Assembly: GCA_034435615.1 (NCBI GenBank)
Contig: DAOTWZ010000009.1
Coordinates: 4,501-68,500 of the forward strand
Length of the DNA stretch: 64,000 nt
Origin: H17-190 sp034435615
GTDB taxonomy: Bacteria; Chloroflexota; Dehalococcoidia; SM23-28-2; HRBIN24
Direction of reading: 5' to 3'
Below, piece after piece: positions 1 to 6,505 of this stretch (position 1 is its first letter; each line of letters opens with the position of its first letter). A program made the position numbers and the translations under genes. The notes beneath the pieces were generated by a model that was not told the DNA's origin, made no database searches, and was given only the letters and a program-made list of their open reading frames with translations.

Positions 1-1
1 T

Positions 2-475
2 ATCCTGGCGGGTTTCGCCCTAACCGTTTTACTGGGCACCCTATCTATCCTGAGTACAAAGTTTGGCCTGCAGCTTCTAGCTATCAGGGACGACGAACTA
101 GCAGCCCAGGCGCTAGGGATACCTACTGGTGCTTGGAAGCTGCTGGCTTTTGTCCTCAGTGGCACCGTAGGTGGCCTCGCTGGAGCGATCTTCGCAATCT
201 ATCTCACCTTCGTCGAGCCTTCGCTGGTCTTCGACCTCAATCTCTCACTGAGGCCTCTCGTCATGTTGCTCTTTGGCGGATTCGGAACCGTTTTTGGCCC
301 GCTCCTAGGAGCTGTACTGTTCACGTTGATATCCGAGATCGTATGGTCCCGTTTCCTGACCTATCACCTGTTGGTCTTCGGTATTGTGCTCGTGCTATTA
401 GTCCTGCTGATGCCTCAGGGTATAGTGCTCTGGCTGCAGAGCCAACGACTATTGCCACGTACCCGTGCCCTGTAA
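2..475 (+). CDS. livM: Branched-chain amino acid ABC transporter permease, LivM family (5' end outside window)
   Basis: About 157 residues of the C-terminal part of a LivM-type inner-membrane permease, which with LivH forms the channel of a branched-chain amino acid or similar importer. The frame is open from the first bases of the window. The segment AIRDDELAAQALGIP matches the conserved cytoplasmic loop of LivM that contacts the ATPase (family knowledge). It is followed by hydrophobic stretches (LLAFVLSGTVGGLAGAIFA, the GGFGTVFGPLLGAVLF region, and a last helix ending LMPQGIVLW). Its codons are less GC-rich at third positions (cta, tat, gtt) than in the genes downstream. Partner genes would lie left of the window. 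Confidence 0.88.
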   Translation: MLAGFALTVLLGTLSILSTKFGLQLLAIRDDELAAQALGIPTGAWKLLAFVLSGTVGGLAGAIFAIYLTFVEPSLVFDLNLSLRPLVMLLFGGFGTVFGPLLGAVLFTLISEIVWSRFLTYHLLVFGIVLVLLVLLMPQGIVLWLQSQRLLPRTRAL

Positions 476-477
476 CG

Positions 478-515
478 GGCCCATCGCCGCCACAGCCCCC
501 ATGCGGCGGGTGGGC
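478..515. terminator. Inverted repeat between convergent genes, possible bidirectional terminator
   Basis: GCCCATCGCCGC and GCGGCGGGTGGGC can form an 11-bp stem with a small asymmetry around a 12-nt loop, between the stops of livM (+) and the selenoprotein gene (-). There is no T-tract on either side, so this is a weak call. Confidence 0.3.
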
Positions 516-1054
516 TACGGAGGGAGCTCTCTCCGCTGGCGCAGTAGTTTGACGCCATCAACTACAGCCTTCAGCGCCTTGGCCCGCAGGACGTCGTCGG
601 AGTTGTCGCTGATGGGATGGGCGATAGAGATAAATGGATAGTCCGGGACACCCTGCAATCGGGCCAGGGCCTGGGCCGTCTGGACGAACCTGTCGGTCAT
701 GATGGCCACCGACGGGATGCCGAGGCGCTCGGCGACGATCGCGTCGTGCATACTGCACGAGGAGCAGCTCCCTCAGTCGCCCACGCCAGTGAAGAGAGCG
801 TCGCATCCCTGGAGCGAGGCCATGACCTCCGGTGAGGCAGGGCGCGAGGGGTCGCTCTTGCGAACCCGTACCACCTCCCGGACGCCGTAGTCCCGGCGCA
901 GGGCTTCCTCCACAAAGTCCAGGAGACGGTCGCTGTTCCGCTTGCCATTGTCCAGCAGGCCGACGGTCCGGCCCTCCAGGGAGAGCAGGGCCCTCGCCAG
1001 CCTATTGCGCTCTCGCTCCTCACGGTACACAGGGTCCAGGACGATCAGCCCCAC
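515..1054 (-). CDS. UGSC-family selenoprotein with in-frame UGA (Sec94)
   Basis: Read through one in-frame TGA at 775-773, this is a 179-residue protein. The start is a GTG preceded by GAGGGGG. The region around the TGA reads GVGDUGSCSSCSMHDAI, the signature of the UGSC (seleno)protein family, where U is selenocysteine or cysteine. Coding continues after the TGA (residues 95-179) in the same frame and style, with an AERLGIPSVAIMTDRF segment. Sec94, Cys97 and Cys100 form a UxxCxxC redox or metal site. That arrangement recalls the Sec site of glycine/betaine reductase subunit B (GrdB), but this comparison is from memory. A hairpin with the geometry of a bacterial SECIS starts 12 nt after the UGA. 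The gene follows the 1068-2117 gene by 13 nt, so the two are probably cotranscribed. Reaction unknown. A standard gene finder would split it into two short ORFs. Confidence 0.9.
744..760 (-). promoter_or_regulatory. SECIS-like hairpin after the UGA of the UGSC gene
   Basis: On the mRNA, 12 nt after UGA (775-773), UCGUGCA-GUA-UGCACGA forms a perfect 7-bp stem with a GUA loop. The E. coli fdhF SECIS has a similar distance from UGA (about 11 nt), a similar upper stem and a loop containing GU. Position and shape support SelB-dependent decoding; folding and SelB binding are not tested here. Confidence 0.7.
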
Positions 1055-1067
1055 AGTCTCGACCCCC

Positions 1068-2117
1068 TCAGGGCAGCTCTACCGGCTCCGTCACCGCCAC
1101 CGAGCGCTCACCGAACCAGGGAGGGACCACAGCGCCGAAGCCGCCTGCCGGCCCCCCAGCAGCTATGACCAGCAGGTCGTCAGGGGAGCGGAGGGCCGTA
1201 TACTCCCTGTCGGCGTTGTCCTGGCTGACCAGGCTGGCCTTGCCCACCTCTCGCCACTCCTGTCGGCGCACCCTAGCCCGCTGGAAGACATACTCCCGGA
1301 TGTCCGCCTTCTCCCACCCCGCCGCAGCGAACACCTCCCGGTGCTGCTTGGGAATGACCAGGGCATAGTTGCCTGCCCAGATGGAGTAGGTGAGCATGTT
1401 AGCGCGGATGGCCGCCACGTAAGTGTCCAGGAGCTCGCGCGGGTCCCTGGTCCACTCGTTCATTACCTGATGGGGAGAGACAGCAGCGAGGACGGTCACC
1501 GCGGAGGCCCCTTCAGGGATGCCCCGCTCCTGGGCTAGAGGCTGCCAGGGGCTGTCCTCCTCGTCCTCGGCGATGCAGAAGGTGAACTTTCCCGGGTGGC
1601 CCAGCGTGGAGCGGTCCAGGTCGCCGGGGCGGCCCCCCAGGACGTTGACGATCACCAGCCGCACGGCGCGGCCTATGGTAGCGTTGGCGCGATTGCCGTT
1701 GCCCAGCACGTTGTGGGTGGCGTTCATCTGGAGCCGCTGGCGGACAGGGCCGTTGACCACTAGAAAGGGGGCGCTGCCCCCGGTGCTGATGGTGCAGCCG
1801 TGGAGGTTGAACTCCGGCCGGCACATGGCCCGCAGGGCAGCTACTATCACAGGCATGTACTCAGGCCGGCAGCCGGCCATGACGGCGTTGATGGCGACCT
1901 TCTCAGCGCTGATGGGGCGACCACGGACTGGCTCCACGCCGATGACCGTGTCCGGGGAGAGACCGGCCTCTTCCAGGAAGGAGAGGACTGCCTCTTCGGT
2001 GGGCGGGGTGACTGGCAGCCCATCGGTCCAGCCCTCTCGGAAGAAGAGCTCATTGGCCTCCAGGGCGTCGGCGACCCAATAGGTGGCCGACTTCAGGGGC
2101 GGCCTGTCGGCCCGCAC
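1068..2117 (-). CDS. Conserved protein of unknown function, partner of the UGSC selenoprotein
   Basis: 349 residues, GTG start with GGGAGG upstream. I recognise the sequence style (EGWTDGLPVTPPTEEAV near residue 30, then conserved blocks INAVMAGCRPEYMPVIVAA and NATIGRAVRLVIVNVLGG) as a recurrent family found with UGSC proteins, but know of no assigned reaction. Single cysteines occur in AGCRPEY, HGCTIS and TFCIAEDE; there is no CxxC, no signal peptide and no clear membrane helix. It has its own promoter and is followed after 13 nt by the selenoprotein gene, so the two products probably act together. A two-component redox enzyme in which this subunit carries the substrate site is an inference only. 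Confidence 0.75.
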   Translation of the reverse strand: MRADRPPLKSATYWVADALEANELFFREGWTDGLPVTPPTEEAVLSFLEEAGLSPDTVIGVEPVRGRPISAEKVAINAVMAGCRPEYMPVIVAALRAMCRPEFNLHGCTISTGGSAPFLVVNGPVRQRLQMNATHNVLGNGNRANATIGRAVRLVIVNVLGGRPGDLDRSTLGHPGKFTFCIAEDEEDSPWQPLAQERGIPEGASAVTVLAAVSPHQVMNEWTRDPRELLDTYVAAIRANMLTYSIWAGNYALVIPKQHREVFAAAGWEKADIREYVFQRARVRRQEWREVGKASLVSQDNADREYTALRSPDDLLVIAAGGPAGGFGAVVPPWFGERSVAVTEPVELP

Positions 2118-2150
2118 GGTGTTTCCTCCCGCTCCGTGTGTGTATCCTTA

Positions 2151-2193
2151 TCGCTCGAGCGAGAGTATGGTGCAGGCAGCCCAGCACGGTCAA
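2151..2193 (-). promoter_or_regulatory. Promoter and palindrome upstream of the UGSC operon
   Basis: On the minus strand a -35-like TTGACC (2193-2188), an 18-bp spacer and a -10-like CATACT (2169-2164) lie about 50 bp upstream of the GTG start at 2117. A perfect 12-bp palindrome TCGCTCGAGCGA (2151-2162) covers the expected transcription start, where a repressor would block initiation. Regulator unknown. Confidence 0.5.
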
Positions 2194-2229
2194 TCCCCTT
2201 CTCGAACCCTCGATAGACTGCCCGTATCC

Positions 2230-3360
2230 CTATCCCCCTCCCTCTTCGGCCGCCTCCTCTGCTGTCTCCAGGACCACGATGCCAGCGGGGCGGACGGCCA
2301 CCTCTAGCTGGCTGCCCGGCGCTATCCCCAGGTCCATGTAGGTGCTGGGCGGCGAGCGCACCTCCAGCTCCGCCCAGGGGGGCCCCTGAGTCAGCACCCT
2401 GACCAGCCGGAAGTCGGGGCCGAGGCGTTGCTCCAGCACCTGGACGCGCAGTCGGTTGTGGCGCACCGCCGCCGAAAGAGGGCGGTCTGGATAGATAAAG
2501 CGCACCTCCTCCGGGCGGATATGGGCGAAGACCCAGGCGCCGGCCGGCAGGCTGCGGGGGGCGGCCAGCAGCTCCCGGCCGTCCCAGTCCAGCAGCAGCC
2601 CTTCGGGGGAGAGGCCGCGGACGCGGGCCCGGATGACATTGGGCAGGCCAAAGACGCTGGCTACCCGGCGGTTGGCCGGCCGGGCCACCACCTCGGCCAG
2701 GGCGCCCACCTGCTGCACCCGCCCCTCGGCGATGACGGCGATGCGCTCTCCCACGGCGAAGGCATCTTCGAGGCTATGGGTAACGTAAAGAACGGGCAAG
2801 GAGAGCTCCCGCTGGAGCTGGCGCAGCTCCTCCTGCAGGCGGCGCTTGGCGTCCAGGTCCAGGGCGGAGAAGGGCTCGTCCAGCAGGAGGGCGGCCGGCC
2901 CGGCGGCCAGCGTGCGGGCGATGGCCACCCGTTGCTGCTGCCCGCCCGATAGCTGCGAGGGGTAGAGGTGGGCCACATGCTCCAGCCGCATGCGTCGGAG
3001 CCAGGAGAGGGCCTCCTCCCGGCGGTGTCGGCCCCGTATGCCGAAGGCGACGTTCTCCAGGGCTGTCAGGTGGGGGAAGAGGGCATAGCCCTGAAAGACG
3101 TAGCCGATGCGCCGCCCCTGGGGCGGAACGTTCACCGTCGCCCGCGTCCCCTGGCAGCGGAAGAGGAGCCTGCCGTCCAGCCGAATCTCGCCGCGGTCGG
3201 GACGCATCAGCCCGGCGATGGCCCGCAGCGTCTGGGTCTTCCCCGCGCCGGAGGGGCCGTAGAGGACCATCACCTCCGTCCTCAGGGAGAGGCGCACCTG
3301 GAGATGGAAGCCGGGATAGCGCTTCTCTATCTCCACATAGAGGCGCTCATCCATCGTCAT
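2230..3360 (-). CDS. modC: Molybdate ABC transporter, ATP-binding protein
   Basis: 376-residue ATPase that powers molybdate (or tungstate) import. Walker A GPSGAGKT is at residues 35-42, the ABC signature LSGGQ at 137-141 and Walker B LLLDEP at 158-163. A C-terminal extension of about 140 residues is consistent with the TOBE/MOP-type domain of ModC, including an HIRPEEVRF segment. It starts 4 nt after the modB stop and is the last gene of the padR-modA-modB-modC unit. ModC identity rests mainly on the adjacent ModA and ModB; the ATPase alone could be confused with other anion transporters. Confidence 0.9.
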   Translation of the reverse strand: MTMDERLYVEIEKRYPGFHLQVRLSLRTEVMVLYGPSGAGKTQTLRAIAGLMRPDRGEIRLDGRLLFRCQGTRATVNVPPQGRRIGYVFQGYALFPHLTALENVAFGIRGRHRREEALSWLRRMRLEHVAHLYPSQLSGGQQQRVAIARTLAAGPAALLLDEPFSALDLDAKRRLQEELRQLQRELSLPVLYVTHSLEDAFAVGERIAVIAEGRVQQVGALAEVVARPANRRVASVFGLPNVIRARVRGLSPEGLLLDWDGRELLAAPRSLPAGAWVFAHIRPEEVRFIYPDRPLSAAVRHNRLRVQVLEQRLGPDFRLVRVLTQGPPWAELEVRSPPSTYMDLGIAPGSQLEVAVRPAGIVVLETAEEAAEEGGG

Positions 3361-3364
3361 GGCT

Positions 3365-4009
3365 TCAGCGCCGTGACGGCTGCTCCAGTCGCCGCGTGAT
3401 GGCCAGGGCCAGAAAGGCGATGCCGCTGAGCAGGAGCGAGACCTGGGCAGCGGTGGCCAGGTCGCCGCTCAGGGCGGCATCGTAGACCACCATGGGGAGC
3501 GTGCGGGTCCGACCCGGTATGTTGCCCGCCACCATGAGGGTGGCGCCGAACTCACCCAGGGCGCGGGCCGTCCCCAGGAAGAGGCCGGCCAGGATGCCGC
3601 GATGGGCCAGAGGGAGGGTGACCCGCAGCAGCACCTCCGGCTCGGAGCGGCCCAGGGTGCGAGCGGCGTCTTCCAGCTCCGGGTCCACGGCGGCGATGGC
3701 CGCCCTGGCCGATTGCAGCATGAGAGGGAGCCCCACCAGGGAGGCCGCCACCGCCGCCCCCTGCCAAGTGAAGAGGAGGTCCAGCCCCAGCCACTCCCGG
3801 AGGGGACTCCCGCGTCCCAGCAGGTAGAGCAGGAAGAAGCCCACCACGGTGGGCGGCAGCACCAGGGGGAGGGTGAGGACCAGCTCCAGCAGGGTGCGAC
3901 CGGGGAAGCGGCCGCGGGCCAGCAGCAGGGCCAGCAGGGTGCCGAAGACGGCGATGACGAGGGTGGCTACGCCCACCACCTTGAGCGATACCAGCAGGGC
4001 GGCGAGCAA
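3365..4009 (-). CDS. modB: Molybdate ABC transporter permease
   Basis: 214 residues with about five membrane helices. The ABC-permease EAA loop is visible as AARTLGRSEPEVLLRVTLPLA, followed by the ModB-typical ARALGEFGATLMVAGNIPGR. The probable start is TTG at 4009, directly after the modA stop (3-nt gap), giving MLAALLVSLKVVG at the first helix. It pairs with ModA and ModC to import molybdate for molybdenum-cofactor enzymes. Confidence 0.92.
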   Translation of the reverse strand: MLAALLVSLKVVGVATLVIAVFGTLLALLLARGRFPGRTLLELVLTLPLVLPPTVVGFFLLYLLGRGSPLREWLGLDLLFTWQGAAVAASLVGLPLMLQSARAAIAAVDPELEDAARTLGRSEPEVLLRVTLPLAHRGILAGLFLGTARALGEFGATLMVAGNIPGRTRTLPMVVYDAALSGDLATAAQVSLLLSGIAFLALAITRRLEQPSRR

Positions 4010-4012
4010 ACC

Positions 4013-4792
4013 CTATCTCCCTCCCTCGTCCGCCCGCTCGTAGCCGTAGCGCTGCCAGGTGGCTGCGCTGTCTTGGCCGGCCAGGAAATCGGCCAGGCGG
4101 CGGGCGGCCGCCTCCCGCGGCGATCCCTTCACCACCGCCAGCGCCTGCTCTATGGGGTCGTAGAGCCGGGAGGGCACCTCCAGTCGCTCCCCCTCTTCGT
4201 CGATGACCAGCGAGAGAGCGGTGAAGGCTACATCGACGTTGCCGGAGCGGGCATACTGGAGGGCCTGCTGGATGTTTTCGGCGATGACGATCCTGGGCTG
4301 GAGGGCCTCCCAGAGGCCGAGGCGCTGGAGGGCCTGGCGAGCGGCGGCGCCGTAGGGCGCCTGGTCTGGGTTGGCGATAGCGATGCGTCCCACCCGCGGG
4401 GAGGCGAGGTCCTCCAGAGAGCGGAGGCCGAGGCCGGAGCCGGGCCGCGCCCAGAGCACCAGCTTGCCGCGGGCGTAGACGCGTAGGGTGTCGGCCAGCA
4501 CCAGCCCCTTGCGGGCCAACTGCTCCACGTGCTGACGGTCGGCGGCCAGAAAGAGGTCCACCGGTGCCCCCCGCTCTATCTGGGCAGCGAGCTGGGCCGT
4601 GTTGCCGTAGTTGACCTGCGCCGGGATGCCGGTGCGCTGGCGGAAGGACTCCAGGAGCGGCGGGAGGACGTCCGCCAGATTGGCTGCCGCCGACACGAGG
4701 ACGGGGGGCTGCTGGGGGGTCGCTTCGAGGCCGCCGCCAGAGCAGGCGGCCAGGGCGACGAGCAGGAGCAGCAACGCTAGGCGTCGGCGCAT
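4013..4792 (-). CDS. modA: Molybdate-binding lipoprotein, periplasmic component
   Basis: About 259 residues from ATG 4792. An in-frame ATG at 4825 is possible but would place 11 residues before the signal peptide. The N-terminus MRRRLALLLLLVALAACSGGG is a lipoprotein signal with lipobox ALAAC. The mature protein has ModA features: VSAAANLADVLPPLLESF at the start, NYGNTAQLAAQIERGAPVD, and VDVAFTALSLV towards the end. It captures molybdate outside the membrane and delivers it to ModB. The start overlaps the 3' end of padR by 16 nt, indicating translational coupling. Confidence 0.9.
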   Translation of the reverse strand: MRRRLALLLLLVALAACSGGGLEATPQQPPVLVSAAANLADVLPPLLESFRQRTGIPAQVNYGNTAQLAAQIERGAPVDLFLAADRQHVEQLARKGLVLADTLRVYARGKLVLWARPGSGLGLRSLEDLASPRVGRIAIANPDQAPYGAAARQALQRLGLWEALQPRIVIAENIQQALQYARSGNVDVAFTALSLVIDEEGERLEVPSRLYDPIEQALAVVKGSPREAAARRLADFLAGQDSAATWQRYGYERADEGGR

Positions 4793-5313
4793 CGCAACCT
4801 CCGGTTCGAGATCTCTCCCAGCCACTGCAGAGCGGCCTGGAGCATGGCGGCGCGGAAGTCATATACGGAGCGGGAGAAGGCGTCCGTGGCCTGGTCACGG
4901 GCCCGCTGCCAGGCCTCCAGGCGCTGGCGGAGGGCCTCCTCCTGCCGGCGGATCACCTCATCCCACCGGGAGGGGTCCAGGGCGGCGGCGAAGTAGAGGC
5001 GGCCCAGCAGGCCCAGGCGCAGGTCACGAAGCCCCTGGACGGGGCGCTGGAGCCAGGCCTGGAAGGCGTCGGCGCCCTGGGGTGTCAGTCGGTAGGTCAT
5101 CCGCCGCCGCGGCCCGCTGGCTGCTCCCTCACGGGAGACCCAGCCCTGCCCTTCCAGCTTGGCGAGAATGGCGTAGACCTCGTTGCGGCGGAGCTGCCAG
5201 ACCTGCCCCAGGGGGGTGCCGGCCTGGAACTGCCGGGCGATGTCGTAGCCGTGGCTGCTGCCCTGGGCCAGCAGCCCCAGGATGGCGTACTCGGCGTCGG
5301 TGTTGGGGCGCAT
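4777..5313 (-). CDS. PadR-family transcriptional regulator
   Basis: 178 residues. An N-terminal winged helix (residues 5-85, AEYAILGLLAQGSSHGYDIA through a wing ending RMTYRLTPQGADAFQAWL) is followed by a helical C-terminal dimerisation region (90-170), as in PadR/AphA-type (Vir-like) proteins. It is the first gene of the modABC operon and overlaps modA. A perfect inverted repeat covers its start codon and transcription start, suggesting that it represses its own operon. The effector is unknown. ModE is the usual molybdate regulator, so a PadR in this place is unusual. Confidence 0.88.
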   Translation of the reverse strand: MRPNTDAEYAILGLLAQGSSHGYDIARQFQAGTPLGQVWQLRRNEVYAILAKLEGQGWVSREGAASGPRRRMTYRLTPQGADAFQAWLQRPVQGLRDLRLGLLGRLYFAAALDPSRWDEVIRRQEEALRQRLEAWQRARDQATDAFSRSVYDFRAAMLQAALQWLGEISNRRLRCADA

Positions 5314-5329
5314 AGTCAGAATCTGACTA
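5313..5329 (-). promoter_or_regulatory. Palindromic operator over the padR start
   Basis: TAGTCAG-AAT-CTGACTA is a perfect 7-bp inverted repeat with a 3-bp centre. It abuts the padR ATG and spans the predicted transcription start, so it is a good candidate for PadR autorepression of the mod operon. Confidence 0.6.
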
Positions 5330-5333
5330 CCAA

Positions 5334-5362
5334 CGTATAGCCGGCGGCGGGCGGATCGTCAA
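5334..5362 (-). promoter_or_regulatory. Promoter of padR-modABC
   Basis: -35 TTGACG (5362-5357), 17-bp spacer and -10 TATACG (5339-5334). The predicted start near 5327 leaves a 5' UTR of only about 14 nt, with no obvious Shine-Dalgarno. Confidence 0.65.
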
Positions 5363-5418
5363 CCCCCTCGGGGGTGGCCAGGCCCTCAAAGGGGCTGGCT
5401 GGGCGCTGGGAATTAGTT

Positions 5419-5446
5419 CGAGTATAATACGAGTAAATGTCGAGTA
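5419..5446 (+). promoter_or_regulatory. Near-leaderless promoter with three CGAGTA repeats at 11-bp spacing
   Basis: An exact TATAAT (5423-5428) lies 8 bp before the ATG at 5437, so the mRNA would start at or next to the start codon. CGAGTA occurs at 5419, 5430 and 5441, exactly 11 bp apart and thus on one helix face, spanning the -10 box and the first codons. No good -35 is visible. The repeats could be an operator for a multimeric regulator. Confidence 0.5.
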
Positions 5447-6270
5447 ACCAAATCGGCCAGGGAAGAAGGCCCTTCCGTCCCTCCGGCCAGGCGCCGTATG
5501 GCTCGCCGCGGGCCTTTCTGCGCTTCCTGGAGGAGGCCGGCCGCTGGGGCTGGCCGGAGCGCCTGGACGAAGGCTTCCTGGAGAGGGCGGGGCTGCGGGG
5601 CGGCAGCCTGTGGGAACTGAGGGTGGCCCTGCGCTTCCTGGGCCTGATGGACGAGTGGGAGGACCGGCGGGGGGAGCGCTACTCTATAGTCTTCCTCCCG
5701 GAGGCGGGGCGGCGGCGCGCCCTGGCGGAGGCGGTTCGCCAGTCCTATGCCCCCCTGTGGCAGGCGCTGGATGTGACCAGGGCGAGCCGTGAGGAGCTAG
5801 TGGAGGCGTTCCGGCGCATATACTCGCCGGAGCTGGCGGAGCGGCAGGCCCGGTTCTTCATCGGCCTCTGTCAGGCGGCCGGCATATCGCTGGCGGCCCG
5901 CCTGCGCCCCCGTCGGGAGCGGCGACGCCCCCAGGCGAAGGCGCCGCCCGTGGCCCCGCCAGCTGCCAGGGAGAGAGAGGAGCCAGCGCCTCCTGCGGGG
6001 GAGGGGCGAGAGCGCCCCCGGGGGGAAGAGCCCATGCGGGCCCCACAGCCATCCCCTGCCACCGTGGACGGCGAGGCGAGGGCGCCTCTGGACTGGCGAG
6101 GCCGCTATCTGGAGGTGTTGCTGCGGCGCCTGGAGCGGGCGGACCCCCGGGAGGCCTACGATCTGGAGTCACGCATCGAATCGCTGATAGGGGTCGAGAC
6201 CGGGAGGAAGACGGGGCTGTGGAGCGCTCTCCTGAGGCTGCTGGGCGTGATCAAGCCCCCTCCCCGCTAG
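5437..6270 (+). CDS. DUF5343-like protein with proline-rich linker
   Basis: 277 residues. The N-terminal part (about 22-155) resembles DUF5343: YGSPRAFLRFLEEAG, then FLERAGLRGGSLWELRVALRFLG, and the segment AEAVRQSYAPLWQALDV typical of that helical domain. A low-complexity Arg/Pro/Glu linker follows (about 160-215), then a C-terminal helical segment (RGRYLEVLLRRLE onward) ending in LLRLLGVIKPPPR. There is no signal peptide and no catalytic motif I can name. It stands alone between divergent padR and convergent lepA. Function unknown; DUF5343 is described only as a domain family. Confidence 0.7.
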   Translation: MSSNQIGQGRRPFRPSGQAPYGSPRAFLRFLEEAGRWGWPERLDEGFLERAGLRGGSLWELRVALRFLGLMDEWEDRRGERYSIVFLPEAGRRRALAEAVRQSYAPLWQALDVTRASREELVEAFRRIYSPELAERQARFFIGLCQAAGISLAARLRPRRERRRPQAKAPPVAPPAAREREEPAPPAGEGRERPRGEEPMRAPQPSPATVDGEARAPLDWRGRYLEVLLRRLERADPREAYDLESRIESLIGVETGRKTGLWSALLRLLGVIKPPPR

Positions 6271-6347
6271 GGGGTCGGCCTGGCCGGCTGGCGGCTCGAC
6301 CGGCGGTGGCGTGAAGACGGCCCGACGTGCCGGCTGCCGATCCCCCT
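6269..6347. terminator. Long imperfect inverted repeat after the DUF5343-like gene
   Basis: AGGGGGTCGGC (6269-6279) pairs with GCCGATCCCCCT (6336-6347) apart from one bulged base, around a GC-rich interior that may fold further. It starts at the stop codon of the plus-strand gene. No T-tract. The rest of 6348-6505 shows no gene; a TATAAT near 6485 has nothing downstream on its strand. Confidence 0.3.
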
Positions 6348-6505
6348 CCCGACCTGCAACAGGCGATCTGTCCCGCCCCCTTCCGTCAGGCCCACTCCAG
6401 CGCCCGAGGAACGCGTCTGGACGCCGACGCTCAGACTGGCGGGAGGTTCCACAGTCCAGCGGCCGGAGAGCCTTTTGTTTGGGTTATAATTAGGTTTCTA
6501 TGGCC

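Noticed and set aside
6485..6490. TATAAT on the plus strand before position 6506
   Set aside because: Only the 3' end of lepA on the opposite strand follows; no gene or RNA on this strand.
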